NCBI GenBank assembly: GCA_013399115.1
Contig: VXAA01000159.1
Location: 1 to 64,000 of the forward strand
Reading direction: 5' to 3'
DNA from: Anseranas semipalmata
Lineage: Eukaryota; Chordata; Aves; Anseriformes; Anseranatidae
Length of the DNA stretch: 64,000 nt
Shown here: positions 50,593-60,379 of the stretch, one piece after another
Numbering within the stretch: position 1 is the first letter of the stretch
Layout of the letters: each line of letters opens with the position of its first letter
Translations under genes and position numbers: made by a program
Notes under the pieces: model-generated
Told to the model about the DNA's origin: nothing
What the model saw: only the letters and a program-made list of their open reading frames with translations
Databases searched by the model: none

Positions 50593-53061
50593 CCCGACAT
50601 ATGCTTAAAAGCAAGATTATATATGAGTTAAGAAGAAAAAGGACAGACTTTTAGGTTTCCTTCATAGCCATACCTCCTTGTTTGCAGTCTTCTCGGATCA
50701 CTGAAATAAATACACTATACAGCCAGGTCACTAAATGTCATCTCTCAGACCACCTGCTGATTTGAATAGAAGGAAATGGTGCAGACCATAAAGAAGCTCT
50801 ATAAAATAACAGCCTTAGAGATATGATGTAACAGAGACCATATTTCATACTCTGCTGTGATTGTGTTTCTACGTTTAGATCAGTGCAACCGAAGTCTGAA
50901 AACTGTCATATTTCAAAAGACTGCTCCACCCCAATATCAGCATTAATTTTTCCTTCTTAAGGTCTTCTTCGTTTTGGTTTATTAGCATACGTTACCTGAG
51001 ATCCAACTTTCATACTTTTGTACCTCACACTGTTTTATGGAGAAAGAAATCAAGTAAATATTCAGATGTGTACAATCCCTAAGTGCATGTTCAAACAGAT
51101 TTACATATCAGAGTGAAGAGCATATCACTAATAGAAGGCATAGAAGCTAACTTTCATGATCGTTGTGAAGCTTGTCCTTTTATTTTTGTTTATGAATTTA
51201 CTTAAAGATAAAAATAAATTTATTTAACTAGGAACTTATTCTCAGAATTCTGAGTAATTTCCCAGAGGAACAAGAAAACATTTTTCAAGGTTTTAAAATA
51301 CCAGGCAGATATTTCTAGCTTCTCATTGCTCCCATTTAAAACTCCAGACTACCTTTTTTTTTTTTTTTTTTTCCCCCATCTGATAATGCCAATTATAATA
51401 AAGTGCTTCTTACAATATTCATCATATTCACAAATAATTCTATTTCAATACATTCAATTTTTAAAGACCACTATAGTTTCTCTAATTTTAGCTTTTTCTG
51501 TATTTAAACTTTTAAAGTACAGGTAAGTTTAACTCATATATTTTCTGTCACAGTCTTCTGCAATGTTATGTTAATTTTACTATCAGATTACATAGATAAA
51601 AGTAATTTTTCAATATTTTTATTGTAAAGATATATGGACTTCTATTCAGGTCTCAGAGAATGTTATGAATTTGTTGCATCTTATATGATATCTTAATTAA
51701 ATCTAAACTTGATTTGTTGTCTAAGAAAATTATTGTCCATATTTAGTCTTAGAGCTGAGACCAAAAAGTCAGTCTAAATTGTTTCTCATGTGAAAACCAG
51801 ATGAACGAGATGGCACAGGATAGGCATGACAGACAGTGAAGAGCTGTTGAAACTAGAAGCTAATGTCAGATATAAACTGTCCGCAAATGAGTTCAGACAT
51901 TAAAAAAAAAATAAAAAAAATCCATATCACTAGTAAATCTTACTATTTTACTGCTAGATTTTGTTACCAATATAATTTTGAGTGCAACAGCCCAGTATTA
52001 CCAAAGGAAAAAATCCTGAGTATGTCCTTTAGGTTGAAGATAACTTTCCAAGTGGAATTTGTAAGTTATAATGTTTCAGATAGGAAGCGACTGGATTGAC
52101 ACCAGAGGTCTTGCCTACTTATATATTCCCAAATAATCTAATTGGAACAATTTAGATGATATGGGATGTACAGAGATTATTCTGTAACTTCACAGAGGCC
52201 TTTAAAAAAAAAAGTTGATGTGATCCAAAACAGCAGTCCTTTTCTGAAAAAGGACTCTTACATATCTGTACAGTGGTTAGCACAACTGACGGAAATTATT
52301 CCAGCACATTGGATGAAGATTTCTGTGTACCTGATATCATGTTCATTGCCGTAATCTAGGTTTCACATACTACTACGACTTGGTTTGTCAACTTCCTTTG
52401 TCTTGTCTTAGAAACCCTATTCTCCATGAAAGAAATAAATTTGTAGGGGAAAATCCCTTACAAAAAAGCAAAGCTGTATTAGTTTCCCTTATATTTTGAA
52501 ATCAGTGTCATCTGAAATAGACTGGGGNGGGGGGGGGAATTGTAGAAAAACTTCCTTGACTTTCAGTAACTAAAAATTGCAAGAGGATTATGTTTGACTT
52601 TTTCTGTGAGCAAGTGATGTATGCTTTTATTTTCGAAAGAAATAATATTTCATTTAGCAAAAGCCTTCAGATATTAATAATGGAGGAAAAATAAGCACCG
52701 AAGCTAGAGGAAAATGGCTTTGAAGTTGTCACTATTTCTTTAATTCATATGCTGTAGTTTCTTGATAATAAAGTGAGTTAAGGACCTATTGCCACGCTTA
52801 GCCTCTAATTTCTTACTTTTTTATAGGTTTGTGTCACAACATTACTGTTATTTAAATGTAGAGGGTTGCATTTAATTGCTTAGTAATTATTGAGTTGTGG
52901 AGCATTTGTAGAGATTAATGACAGACTGACAGAGTTTGATTGTCCTCGATATAGCCAAGGCTACACTGTACAGAAGCAAGGTGGAACATAGTTACACAGG
53001 AGATCTATTCAGTTTCCTGTATTCCCAAACTAGGTCACTACATTTATATGCATATATGTTT
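50593..53061. other. AT-rich non-coding DNA, no gene seen
   Basis: Unique-looking. T-run at 51354-51373, and a G-run at 52524-52537 with one undetermined base (52528), which is probably a sequencing-difficult homopolymer. No supported gene. Confidence 0.6.
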
Positions 53062-53166
53062 CGTAGAATCATAGAGCCATTTAAGAAAAAACCTTCAAGA
53101 TCATCAAGTTCACCATCAGCCTGACTTACTCCTATCACTAAACTATGACCCTTAGTGCCACCTTAG
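53062..53166 (-). mobile_element. Very short CR1 3' end, minus strand
   Basis: cgtagaatcatagagcc, then ccttcaagatcatcaag and ctgacttactcc...actaaactatgacccttagtgccacc, matching the first 100 bases (reverse complement) of the 22835 copy. Only about 105 bp were inserted or survive. Confidence 0.85.
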
Positions 53167-55133
53167 TTTGCATGTGTATACATATGTAGAGGTTTATATT
53201 TATATGCATAAAAATACATTCCTCCAATGCAGTCCTTCCAACAGTGATGACAGAGCGTAGATTTGTTTGCTGCCTATGCTCTGTACCAGCACTACTTCTT
53301 TATTCTCAGTAGGAAGAGGTATACATGAAACAATAGTTAAAATACCATCCTGCAGTCATTAGTATTGTCTCTTGCTATGGTTAGTGAAGTAGTGTTAGTA
53401 TTGTGTGAGAAAATTATTATTATTTTTTTAAGTACATTAGTGGATGTGAGTGGAAGTGATTATAAAGCAAGGTTCACTATAGATAATGACACCCTTACAT
53501 GGTAAAAGCAGTGGAGCAGAATGGAGTTCCACATCTGTGCGGCATTCACTCTCATCTGTGCAGAGCCTGCACTCCAGTCACGTTTCTCTTTTTTACTTGA
53601 TCACATAAAACAAGATCACAGAAGTTCAGGACACTATGACTCTAATAAGCCCTTTCTTAATGATTTCAAACACTAATGTCCTGGCTATTCCATGCCTCTA
53701 TTGGGCATTGGAAAATAAAAATCTTTCAATCGTGAAATTTCTTCTTTGCAGGCCCAGAGAAAGATTTAGAGAGTTGCAAAGGTAAACTGGACAAGACAGA
53801 GATGGATGCAGTTACAAGGATTCCTAAAGATGTAGTCATTTATTCTGATTAGTGAGTCAATCATACAGATTCTTTGTATTGTATACATAATAGTTACGTG
53901 TGCATATATATACTTACATACCTGTCAGGTATTGTACTGATATATATGTATGTATATGCAAGGTATATATTATGCTACATGCTATGCATTATACTACAAT
54001 AGTGATAATAATTATCAGATAAATTTGCAAAAATCAATCAATTTATATCCCAGGTCTATACTTTTCTTCCTCTATGGGAAAGATTTGGTTTCGCTCAATT
54101 TGTTTGCAAAAAACCTTTCCCATAGAGGAAAAAAATGTTTAGGTAAAAATGAACATAAATGTAGGCAGCAAAAAGCACAATAAAATGTATAGTAGAGTTT
54201 AGGAGATCAGCAATATCTGGTAACAGAGAGGACCAGTACATTTTCACTGGTCTGAATGGGATTGGCCAACATCTTACGTTAGAACCCAGAATTAAGTAAA
54301 AATATCATATACTGTTCAAATGACACAAAACATGTAAATTAATCTCTCTGGTTTTAACTGCAAATTCATTTCTATAACTATGTATTTGCCTGTGAGTATT
54401 CACAGGAAAAGACAGAACTTTTCTTTCTGGGGTTGGACTCCTCCTGATGAAAAAGAGAACTGCATGGCCTAGTGAAGAGCAATATATTGCTCTACATTTC
54501 TTTGGGACTGTGAAAAGAACAAACATCATTTTCTTAGCATTTCTTCCCAGAAGAAACTTCTGATAAGAATAATGTATACATACACTGTAAAAAACATAGT
54601 TTGGATCTATTTCATTCATAAAATCTCCCTAACAGAGGATTGTTTTTACATCTTCAAACTGTCCACTCTGAATTACTTCACTTTTAGAAATGTGTTTAAA
54701 CAATTTAAATATAACAGATATATCAAATATGACAGATTAATTTTTTCATGAGGGTTTTTGGGCAGAAAATAACGTCAGCAACCATCCACTTTAGCAACCT
54801 GAGTGATGTATTGTACAGTCATCAAGACAAGGCACCTGCAGTTCACTGCTCCTTTTATTTCTGTTTTTAAACTTTCTGTATTAAAGGGTTTCATCCTAAC
54901 TTGTTTCATTTGCAAAATAGGTTTTAAAACTCCTAGTGCTTTAAACAAAGTTTATCACTGAAATATTGGGGTCCAACCTTCTTCCACTGCAAGTGCTTAA
55001 AACAGAAGTGCTAACAGTAAGCATAATTAACATGAGGTTTGAAGGGAAAAGATCTCTCAGTTCAGTCCTGAAATAGATCAGATCTCACAATGGTGTATTC
55101 ATGTTACATGTTTACTCCACAGAGATTTTCCAG
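53167..55133. other. AT-rich non-coding DNA with one hairpin
   Basis: TA/GTA microsatellite near 53885-53965 and a strong inverted repeat at 54062-54135 (separate entry). No gene-like open frame. Confidence 0.6.
54062..54135. repeat. 74-nt inverted repeat with 25-bp arms (hairpin)
   Basis: Left arm 54062-54086 and right arm 54111-54135 pair at 23 of 25 positions (mismatches at 66/131 and 83/114), with a 16-bp perfect core (ttcctctatgggaaag at 54067-54082 against its complement at 54115-54130). The loop is 24 nt. Size and shape are those of an animal pre-miRNA stem, but a chance or transposon origin is equally open. No flanking transposon ends are recognised. Confidence 0.85.
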
Positions 55134-55458
55134 ATTCACAGAACAGAACAGAACTATTTAGGTTGGAAAAGACCTCCAAGATCATCCAGTCCAACCTATA
55201 ACCTAACACACACCTAGCAACCCTAGTGGAGGACACCAAGACCTCCGCTAAACCATGTCACTAAGTTCTACATCTACACATCTTTTGAATACCTCCAGGG
55301 ATGGTGACTCAACTACTTCCCTGGGCAGCCTGTTCCAATGCCTCACAACCCTTTCAGTAAAAAAGTTTTTCCTGATGTTTAACCTAACCCTTCCCTGGTG
55401 CAACTTAATCCCATTTCCCCTTGTCCTATCACCTGGCATGTGGGAGAAGAGACCAATA
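55134..55458 (-). mobile_element. CR1 LINE fragment, minus strand, 3' 325 bp
   Basis: Starts attcacagaacagaacagaactatttaggttggaaaagacctcc and includes ccctgggcagcctgttccaatgcc. The minus-strand frame at 55248-55439 reads [49 protein letters not shown] (shown in pieces: [33 protein letters not shown]), the C-terminal end of CR1 ORF2, still open. 5'-truncated near 55458. Confidence 0.95.
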
Positions 55459-55789
55459 ATTAATTGATATGGAAGTGTGACAGCAGATGAGAGACATCTC
55501 CTACCTTATTGAAAGACAACCTTGTTGTCTTTGGTTAAAATGACGTTAATGAAGAAGTCCAATTGGGCCTCTCCTTTTCTGTTCTTCTTTCAAACCTGTG
55601 TTGGATAAATATAAAGGTAACAGTAGCTAATTATTCTTTCACGTACCACAGTTTATGCCCTTATTGCTGCTTTTATCTGAACATACCCAAACATTTTGCC
55701 TAAAAGTTTTAAGGAGTGTTTAGGGTGTTATGGCCTGGTTATATTACAGGAAGAACCTTGTGTGTGCTTACAAAGCGTTTGCACTGTAC
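55459..55789. other. Unassigned non-coding DNA
   Basis: Average composition; nothing recognisable. Confidence 0.5.
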
Positions 55790-56250
55790 TCCTGTCTCAT
55801 GCCTTCAGGAGGCTGCAGCAATGGCAGCCCACGTGAAGGGACAAATATGGCTCTGCCTGATTCAGTGAGTCCCCCTTTCTCCCCCTGGCCTGAAAGAGGC
55901 CCTAACTGGGAAGAGCAGGGGGCCAGGGGCTGAGGGAACCCCTCTCTGCACCCCCCTGCCACCCAGGCCTTGTCTGCAGAGCTGCTCCTTAGCCAGCCTG
56001 GCCCTGACCCCGTGGCTATGGGGCTTCACCCCACAGCAGAATGGGGCGTTGTACTTCCACCAGCCTCAGGGAGGTTTCTCCAGCTTGTGGTTGTCCCCCT
56101 GGAGGCTCACCTTCCACCCACAGGTATTGGCCACCTGCCTGCTTATGCAAGTAAGGACTACGAAGAAGGGAGCAACATTTATCCAGATTTTAAAAGGACT
56201 CCTACTTCCACCAGCTTCAACAGGTGCTTCATACCCCAGTCCAGGAAAAA
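55790..56250. other. GC-rich block of unknown origin
   Basis: About 460 bp much richer in G and C than its surroundings (cccctggcctgaaagaggcc, ctctctgcacccccctgcc, gtccccctggaggctcacc) but poor in CpG. Open frames cross it on the plus strand (55970-56323, 117 codons; 56049-56294) without known domains. It could be an unclassified repeat, a decayed LTR or a former exon; I cannot tell which. Confidence 0.5.
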
Positions 56251-56499
56251 CTGGATTGTCCCACTTCTGGATTTACACTACATTCAGCAAATGAATGCTT
56301 TATTCTGGCTGAAACTATTGTAAACTAGTCTTTCAGTATAACTACAAGTAAACATACTAGCTTACAGAAAACGGGCTGTGTGAGTGAGCAAAGAGAATAT
56401 ATGGATGCTTTTCTGAATCAGGTCTTAGGGTTTTATTTTTAAATGCTCTGTTAGTGTTTCAGATTAAAACAGAATTTCTTCCATCTCTGCCACTCTTGT
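56251..56499. other. Unassigned short non-coding DNA
   Basis: AT-rich spacer before the CR1 cluster. Confidence 0.5.
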
Positions 56500-56822
56500 A
56501 CAGAATCACAGAATCACGTAATGGTTGAGGTTGGAAGGGACCTCTGGAGATCATCTAGTCCAACCCCCCTGCCAAGCAGGGTCACCTAGAGCACGTTGCA
56601 CAGGATTGCATCCAGGCAGGTTTTGAATATCTCCAAAGGAGGAGATTCCACAGCCTCCCTGGGTAACCTGTTCCAGTGCTCTGTCACCCTCACAGTAAAG
56701 AAGTGCTTTCTCATATTCAGCCGGAACTTCCTGTGCTTCAGTTTGTGCCCATTGCTTCTTGTCCTGTTGCTGGGCACCACTGAAAAGAGTCCGGCCCCAT
56801 CCTCTTAACAACCTCCCTTCAG

Positions 56823-56828
56823 ATATTT
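56823..56828 (+). repeat. Left 6-bp target duplication of the nested CR1
   Basis: atattt directly before the nested 3' tail (cacagaatcac); the same six bases recur at 57744-57749. Confidence 0.7.
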
Positions 56829-56947
56829 CACAGAATCACAGAATCACAGAATCATTTAGGTTGGAAGAGACCTTCAAGATCACCTAGTCCAACCTAAGAC
56901 CTAACACTAACAATCCCTCCACTAAACCATATCACTAAGCTCTACAT

Positions 56948-57458
56948 NNNNNNNNNNNNNNNNNNNNNNNNNNNNNNNNNNNNNNNNNNNNNNNNNNNNN
57001 NNNNNNNNNNNNNNNNNNNNNNNNNNNNNNNNNNNNNNNNNNNNNNNNNNNNNNNNNNNNNNNNNNNNNNNNNNNNNNNNNNNNNNNNNNNNNNNNNNNN
57101 NNNNNNNNNNNNNNNNNNNNNNNNNNNNNNNNNNNNNNNNNNNNNNNNNNNNNNNNNNNNNNNNNNNNNNNNNNNNNNNNNNNNNNNNNNNNNNNNNNNN
57201 NNNNNNNNNNNNNNNNNNNNNNNNNNNNNNNNNNNNNNNNNNNNNNNNNNNNNNNNNNNNNNNNNNNNNNNNNNNNNNNNNNNNNNNNNNNNNNNNNNNN
57301 NNNNNNNNNNNNNNNNNNNNNNNNNNNNNNNNNNNNNNNNNNNNNNNNNNNNNNNNNNNNNNNNNNNNNNNNNNNNNNNNNNNNNNNNNNNNNNNNNNNN
57401 NNNNNNNNNNNNNNNNNNNNNNNNNNNNNNNNNNNNNNNNNNNNNNNNNNNNNNNNNN
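56948..57458. other. Assembly gap (511 N)
   Basis: 511 undetermined bases within the nested CR1. Frames drawn across it are meaningless. The gap length looks too short when compared with other CR1 copies (see findings). Confidence 0.99.
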
Positions 57459-57743
57459 TCATCCAGATCATTGATGAAGATATTGAAGAGAACTGGCCCT
57501 AATACTGAGCCCTGGGGGACACCACTCATGACCGGCCTGCAACAGGATTTAACTCCATTCACCACGACTCTCTGGGCCTGGCCACCCAGCCAGTTTCTAA
57601 CCCATCGAAATGTATGCCAGTCCAAGCCATGAGCAGCCAGTTTCTTCAGGAGAATGCTGTGGGAAATGGTGTCAAAAGCCTTACTGAAGTCAAGGTAGAC
57701 CACATCCACAGCCTTTCCCTCATCCACTAATTTTTCCTCACCC
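57459..57743 (-). pseudogene. CR1 reverse transcriptase fragment, open
   Basis: An uninterrupted minus-strand frame of about 95 codons: [20 protein letters not shown] (RT block with the first catalytic aspartate), then [39 protein letters not shown] and INDLD. Motif order and spacing match CR1 ORF2. The FADD catalytic box would lie in the N gap. It begins mid-protein because of 5' truncation, so no start codon is expected; the ATG just upstream belongs to the host CR1 DNA. Non-functional as a gene, but little decayed. Confidence 0.9.
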
Positions 57744-57749
57744 ATATTT
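57744..57749 (+). repeat. Right 6-bp target duplication of the nested CR1
   Basis: Second atattt, after which the interrupted CR1 continues (gtacacattgataag). Confidence 0.7.
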
Positions 57750-57969
57750 GTACACATTGATAAGATCCCCTCTCAGTCTTCTCTTCTCCAAGCTAAACAG
57801 GCCCAGCTCTCTCAGCCTCTCCTCATATGAGAGATGCTGCGGTCCCCTAATCATCTTTGTAGCCCTCAGCTGGAGTTGCTCCGGAAACTCCATGTCCCTT
57901 GGGAGATGGATAATGGCAAAATTATCTCACTATGCTTCCAACAGCTGGCAAAATGACTATGAACAGACG

Positions 57970-58398
57970 TTAAGCACCTCTCCTATGAAGAAAGGCTGAG
58001 AAAGTTGGGATTGTGCAGCCCAGAGAAGAGAAGGCTCTGGGGAGACCTTATAGCGGCCTCCCAGTACCTAAAGGGGGTCTATGAGAAAGATGGGGAGAGG
58101 CTTTTTGTCAGGGAGTGTAGTGATAGGACAAGAAGTAATGGTTTTAAACTAAAAGAGAGCAGATTTAGATTAGATGTAAGGAAGACATTCTTTACTCAGA
58201 GTGTGGTGAGGTACTGGAACAGATTGCCCAGAGAAGCTGTGGATGTCCCATCCCTGGAGGTGTTCAAGGCCAGGTTGGATGGGGTTTTGGGCAACCTGGT
58301 CTAGTGGGAGGTGTCCCTGCCCATGGCAGGGGGTTGGAACTGGGTTATCTTTAAGGTCTCTTCCAACCCAAACCATTCTATGATTCTATGACTCTATG
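57970..58398 (+). mobile_element. CR1 LINE fragment, plus strand, 3' 430 bp
   Basis: From gcacctctcctatgaagaaagg to the tail ctatgattctatgactctatg at 58398. The 3' UTR reads gtgtccctgcccatggcaggggg, placing it in the same subfamily as the 7034-8112 copy. It lies head-to-head with the split minus-strand CR1 that ends at 57902. Confidence 0.95.
58005..58304 (+). pseudogene. C-terminal end of CR1 ORF2, open
   Basis: 99 codons without a stop: [76 protein letters not shown], ending at the natural CR1 ORF2 stop. The first ATG is internal to the family protein (upstream codons EERLRKLG are also readable), so it is a truncated pseudogene. Its good preservation indicates a fairly recent insertion. 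Confidence 0.9.
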
Positions 58399-59254
58399 TT
58401 AACACAACAGACTAGACTGAATTCTTTAAAATGAATACCTTCAGGAACAACAGACCTGCTGGTATCAACAGTCATCTTCTTTTATATCCCATATTATAGT
58501 TTCAATGTATTTAATGTTCATAAGCTAGTTTATCACATCTCATTCTGTTATACATCTTAAGTGCAGCTGCCATATTTTTTGTATTTTTATTTTTATTTTT
58601 GGTGAGTACCCTAATCTACTGCAGAATTCTCCTTACTGTGATATATCATGTATTGTTGATTTTTGTGTCTGCTATTTTGTATATAATTCATCTTATTGTA
58701 GCTCCATTCACGATCTCATCTGTCAGCTTGCAGTACCTCACAGATCCACTCAAAATAAACACATGGGAAGCTGAACTCAAGGAACACTCCTTGATTTGCT
58801 TGTTCATAGGTCTGTGTACCATTCTTCTGCATTTATGTTGGATGCTGCTGTTTCATCTGCTGGCCCAATAAAACAAAACAACCATATAAAGTATTAGTTT
58901 GCTGTGCCGCATACATTGCTGAAAATTAGCAAAAGAAAAGCATATATATGTATATGTATCTTATATATAAATCTTAAAGGAGTGATGCTGTGCTAAATAT
59001 AGCTGAAACAAGGAGCTCTAGATCTGACAGTTTTAATATGATTGCCCTGTTGTTAGGGGCTACATCTGAGAGGTGTCTGTGTTTAGTTAGAGAACATATG
59101 GGCTGCTATTTCAGATGTTTCCAGTGACATGACTGTGTGTGTGTTTATGCATAGAACTGGCTGAAAATGTTTCTTTCTATCCTACAAAAATATTTAAAAA
59201 TTATTCCCTGTGTGAGTCTGGAACTATTATCTGAGGAAAGAGGGACCTTTCTGT

Positions 59255-59335
59255 CATGATAGCCAAAAGCATGGTATACAGGACATTAACCTGGGATGGC
59301 GGAGATGTGTACTTAAATCCCTTCCTTGCTGTTCT
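59255..59335 (+). mobile_element. Relic of a tRNA-derived SINE head
   Basis: A-box-like TAGCCAAAAGC at 59260-59270 (10 of 11 to TRGCNNARNGG) and a B-box-like tacttaaatcc at 59310-59320. Between them is acctgggatggcggagatg, which parallels aatgtgggagacatgg in the relic near 63.2 kb. Typical of old amniote SINEs. Confidence 0.4.
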
Positions 59336-59392
59336 GCAATTGGAATAACCCAGCCAACAAACCTTTCTGTGGTAGGTGGGCATTCACAGCAA

Positions 59393-59419
59393 ATTTCAGT
59401 TGCTCAGAGCAACTGAAAT
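59393..59419. repeat. 27-bp palindrome
   Basis: Perfect 13-bp arms (atttcagttgctc / gagcaactgaaat) separated by one base. Confidence 0.9.
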
Positions 59420-59775
59420 CTCAGAGCTATTCTATTTCATAAAATCATTTAATGTTCATTGAAGCAAGGGTACACACTTTGTTTTATCAAATCCCCTAAA
59501 AGAGTCTTATATCTCCTTCTAACTTCTAGAACTGGAGAGCTTCCTTCTCTCTTGCCTGATGAATGTTTTACACATGGCACAAAAGCAAACACAATATACT
59601 TTTGAGCTGCTTACTATATACCAGACATCTTGATTCAAGTACTTGTGAATAAAACCTTTCCCCACTGGCTGTCCTAACCACAAGCCACTGATGATTGTTT
59701 CTTTGCTTGTTTTGGATGGTTGGTTTTGGATTTTTATCCTTCCTTCCAGCTTTGAACAGTAAGCTTGTTGAGGAC

Positions 59776-60379
59776 TGTCATGGTTTTGGCAGGGATAGAC
59801 TTAATTTTCTTCATAGGATCTTATATGATGTTGTGTTTGGGGTTTTTGATGAAAAGAGTGGTGATAACACACTGATGCATTTGTTTTGCATCATGTCATT
59901 GCGGAACAGTGATTACACAGAGCCAAGGACTTTTCTGCTTCTCATGCTGCCCTGCCAGCGAGGAGGCTGGGGGTACACAAGAAGCTGGGAGGGGACACAG
60001 CCAGGACAGCTGACCTAAACTGGCCAAAGGGGTGTCCCATACCATATGATGTCACGCTCAGCAATAAAATCTGGGGTAAAGAAGGAGGAAGGGGGGACTC
60101 GGACAGATGGTGTTTGTCTTCCCAAGAAACCGTTACACGTGATGAGCCCTGCTTTCCTGGAAGTGGCTGAACACCTGCCTGCCAATGGGAAGCAGTGAAT
60201 GAATTCCTTGTTTTGCTTTAGTTGCGCATGCAGCTTTTGCTTTACTTGGTAAACTGTCTTTATCTCAACCCATGAGTTCTCGCACTTTTACCTTTCTGAT
60301 TTTCTCCTCCATCCCACCTGGCGAGAGTGAGCGAGTGGCTGTGTGGTGCTGAGCTGCCTGCCAGGGCTAAACCAAAACA
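59776..60379 (+). mobile_element. Solo LTR, avian ERVL-like, same family as 10951-11541
   Basis: 604 bp, starts tgtcatggttttggc and ends ctaaaccaaaaca, flanked by aggac (59771-59775) and aggag (60380-60384): a 5-bp duplication with one change. It holds ccataccatatgatgtcacgctcagcaataaaatctgggg, where the related avian LTRs I recall have a TATATAAA promoter; here and in the inner LTR it reads CAATAAAA. The 3' part has ctttatctcaacccatgag. No internal retroviral sequence remains, so it arose by LTR-LTR recombination. The plus-strand frame at 59695-60018 is accidental. Confidence 0.88.

Larger units (their letters stand above)
56829..57743 (-). mobile_element. CR1 LINE fragment nested inside another CR1, minus strand
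   Basis: It opens with the tail cacagaatcacagaatcacagaatcatttagg and ends at ...tttcctcaccc (57743) inside the RT domain. It is flanked by atattt on both sides. A 511-N gap covers its middle. The visible 5' part is the best-preserved RT stretch in the window. It is younger than the element it interrupts. Confidence 0.9.
56500..57902 (-). mobile_element. CR1 LINE fragment, minus strand, split by a nested CR1
   Basis: The 3' part lies at 56500-56828 (tail acagaatcacagaatcacg, ccctgggtaacctgttccag). The element resumes at 57744/57750 (tgtacacattgataagatcccctctcag) and runs to about 57902 (gaaactccatgtccc). Joined, the two sides form continuous CR1 sequence across 'cttcagatatttgtacac'. The minus-strand frame at 56586-56780 ([21 protein letters not shown], in part) is the ORF2 C-terminus. 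Confidence 0.92.
58399..59775. other. Non-coding DNA with a SINE relic and a palindrome
   Basis: AT-rich; TA microsatellite near 58938-58970. A tRNA-headed SINE relic lies near 59255-59335 and a 27-bp palindrome at 59393-59419. No gene. Confidence 0.55.

Noticed and set aside
56935..57757. Long frames of 178 and 271 codons
   Set aside because: They consist largely of undetermined bases from the 511-N gap; only the CR1 RT part at 57459-57743 is real sequence.
59695..60018. 107-codon open frame
   Set aside because: It crosses the start of the solo LTR and has no domain; accidental.
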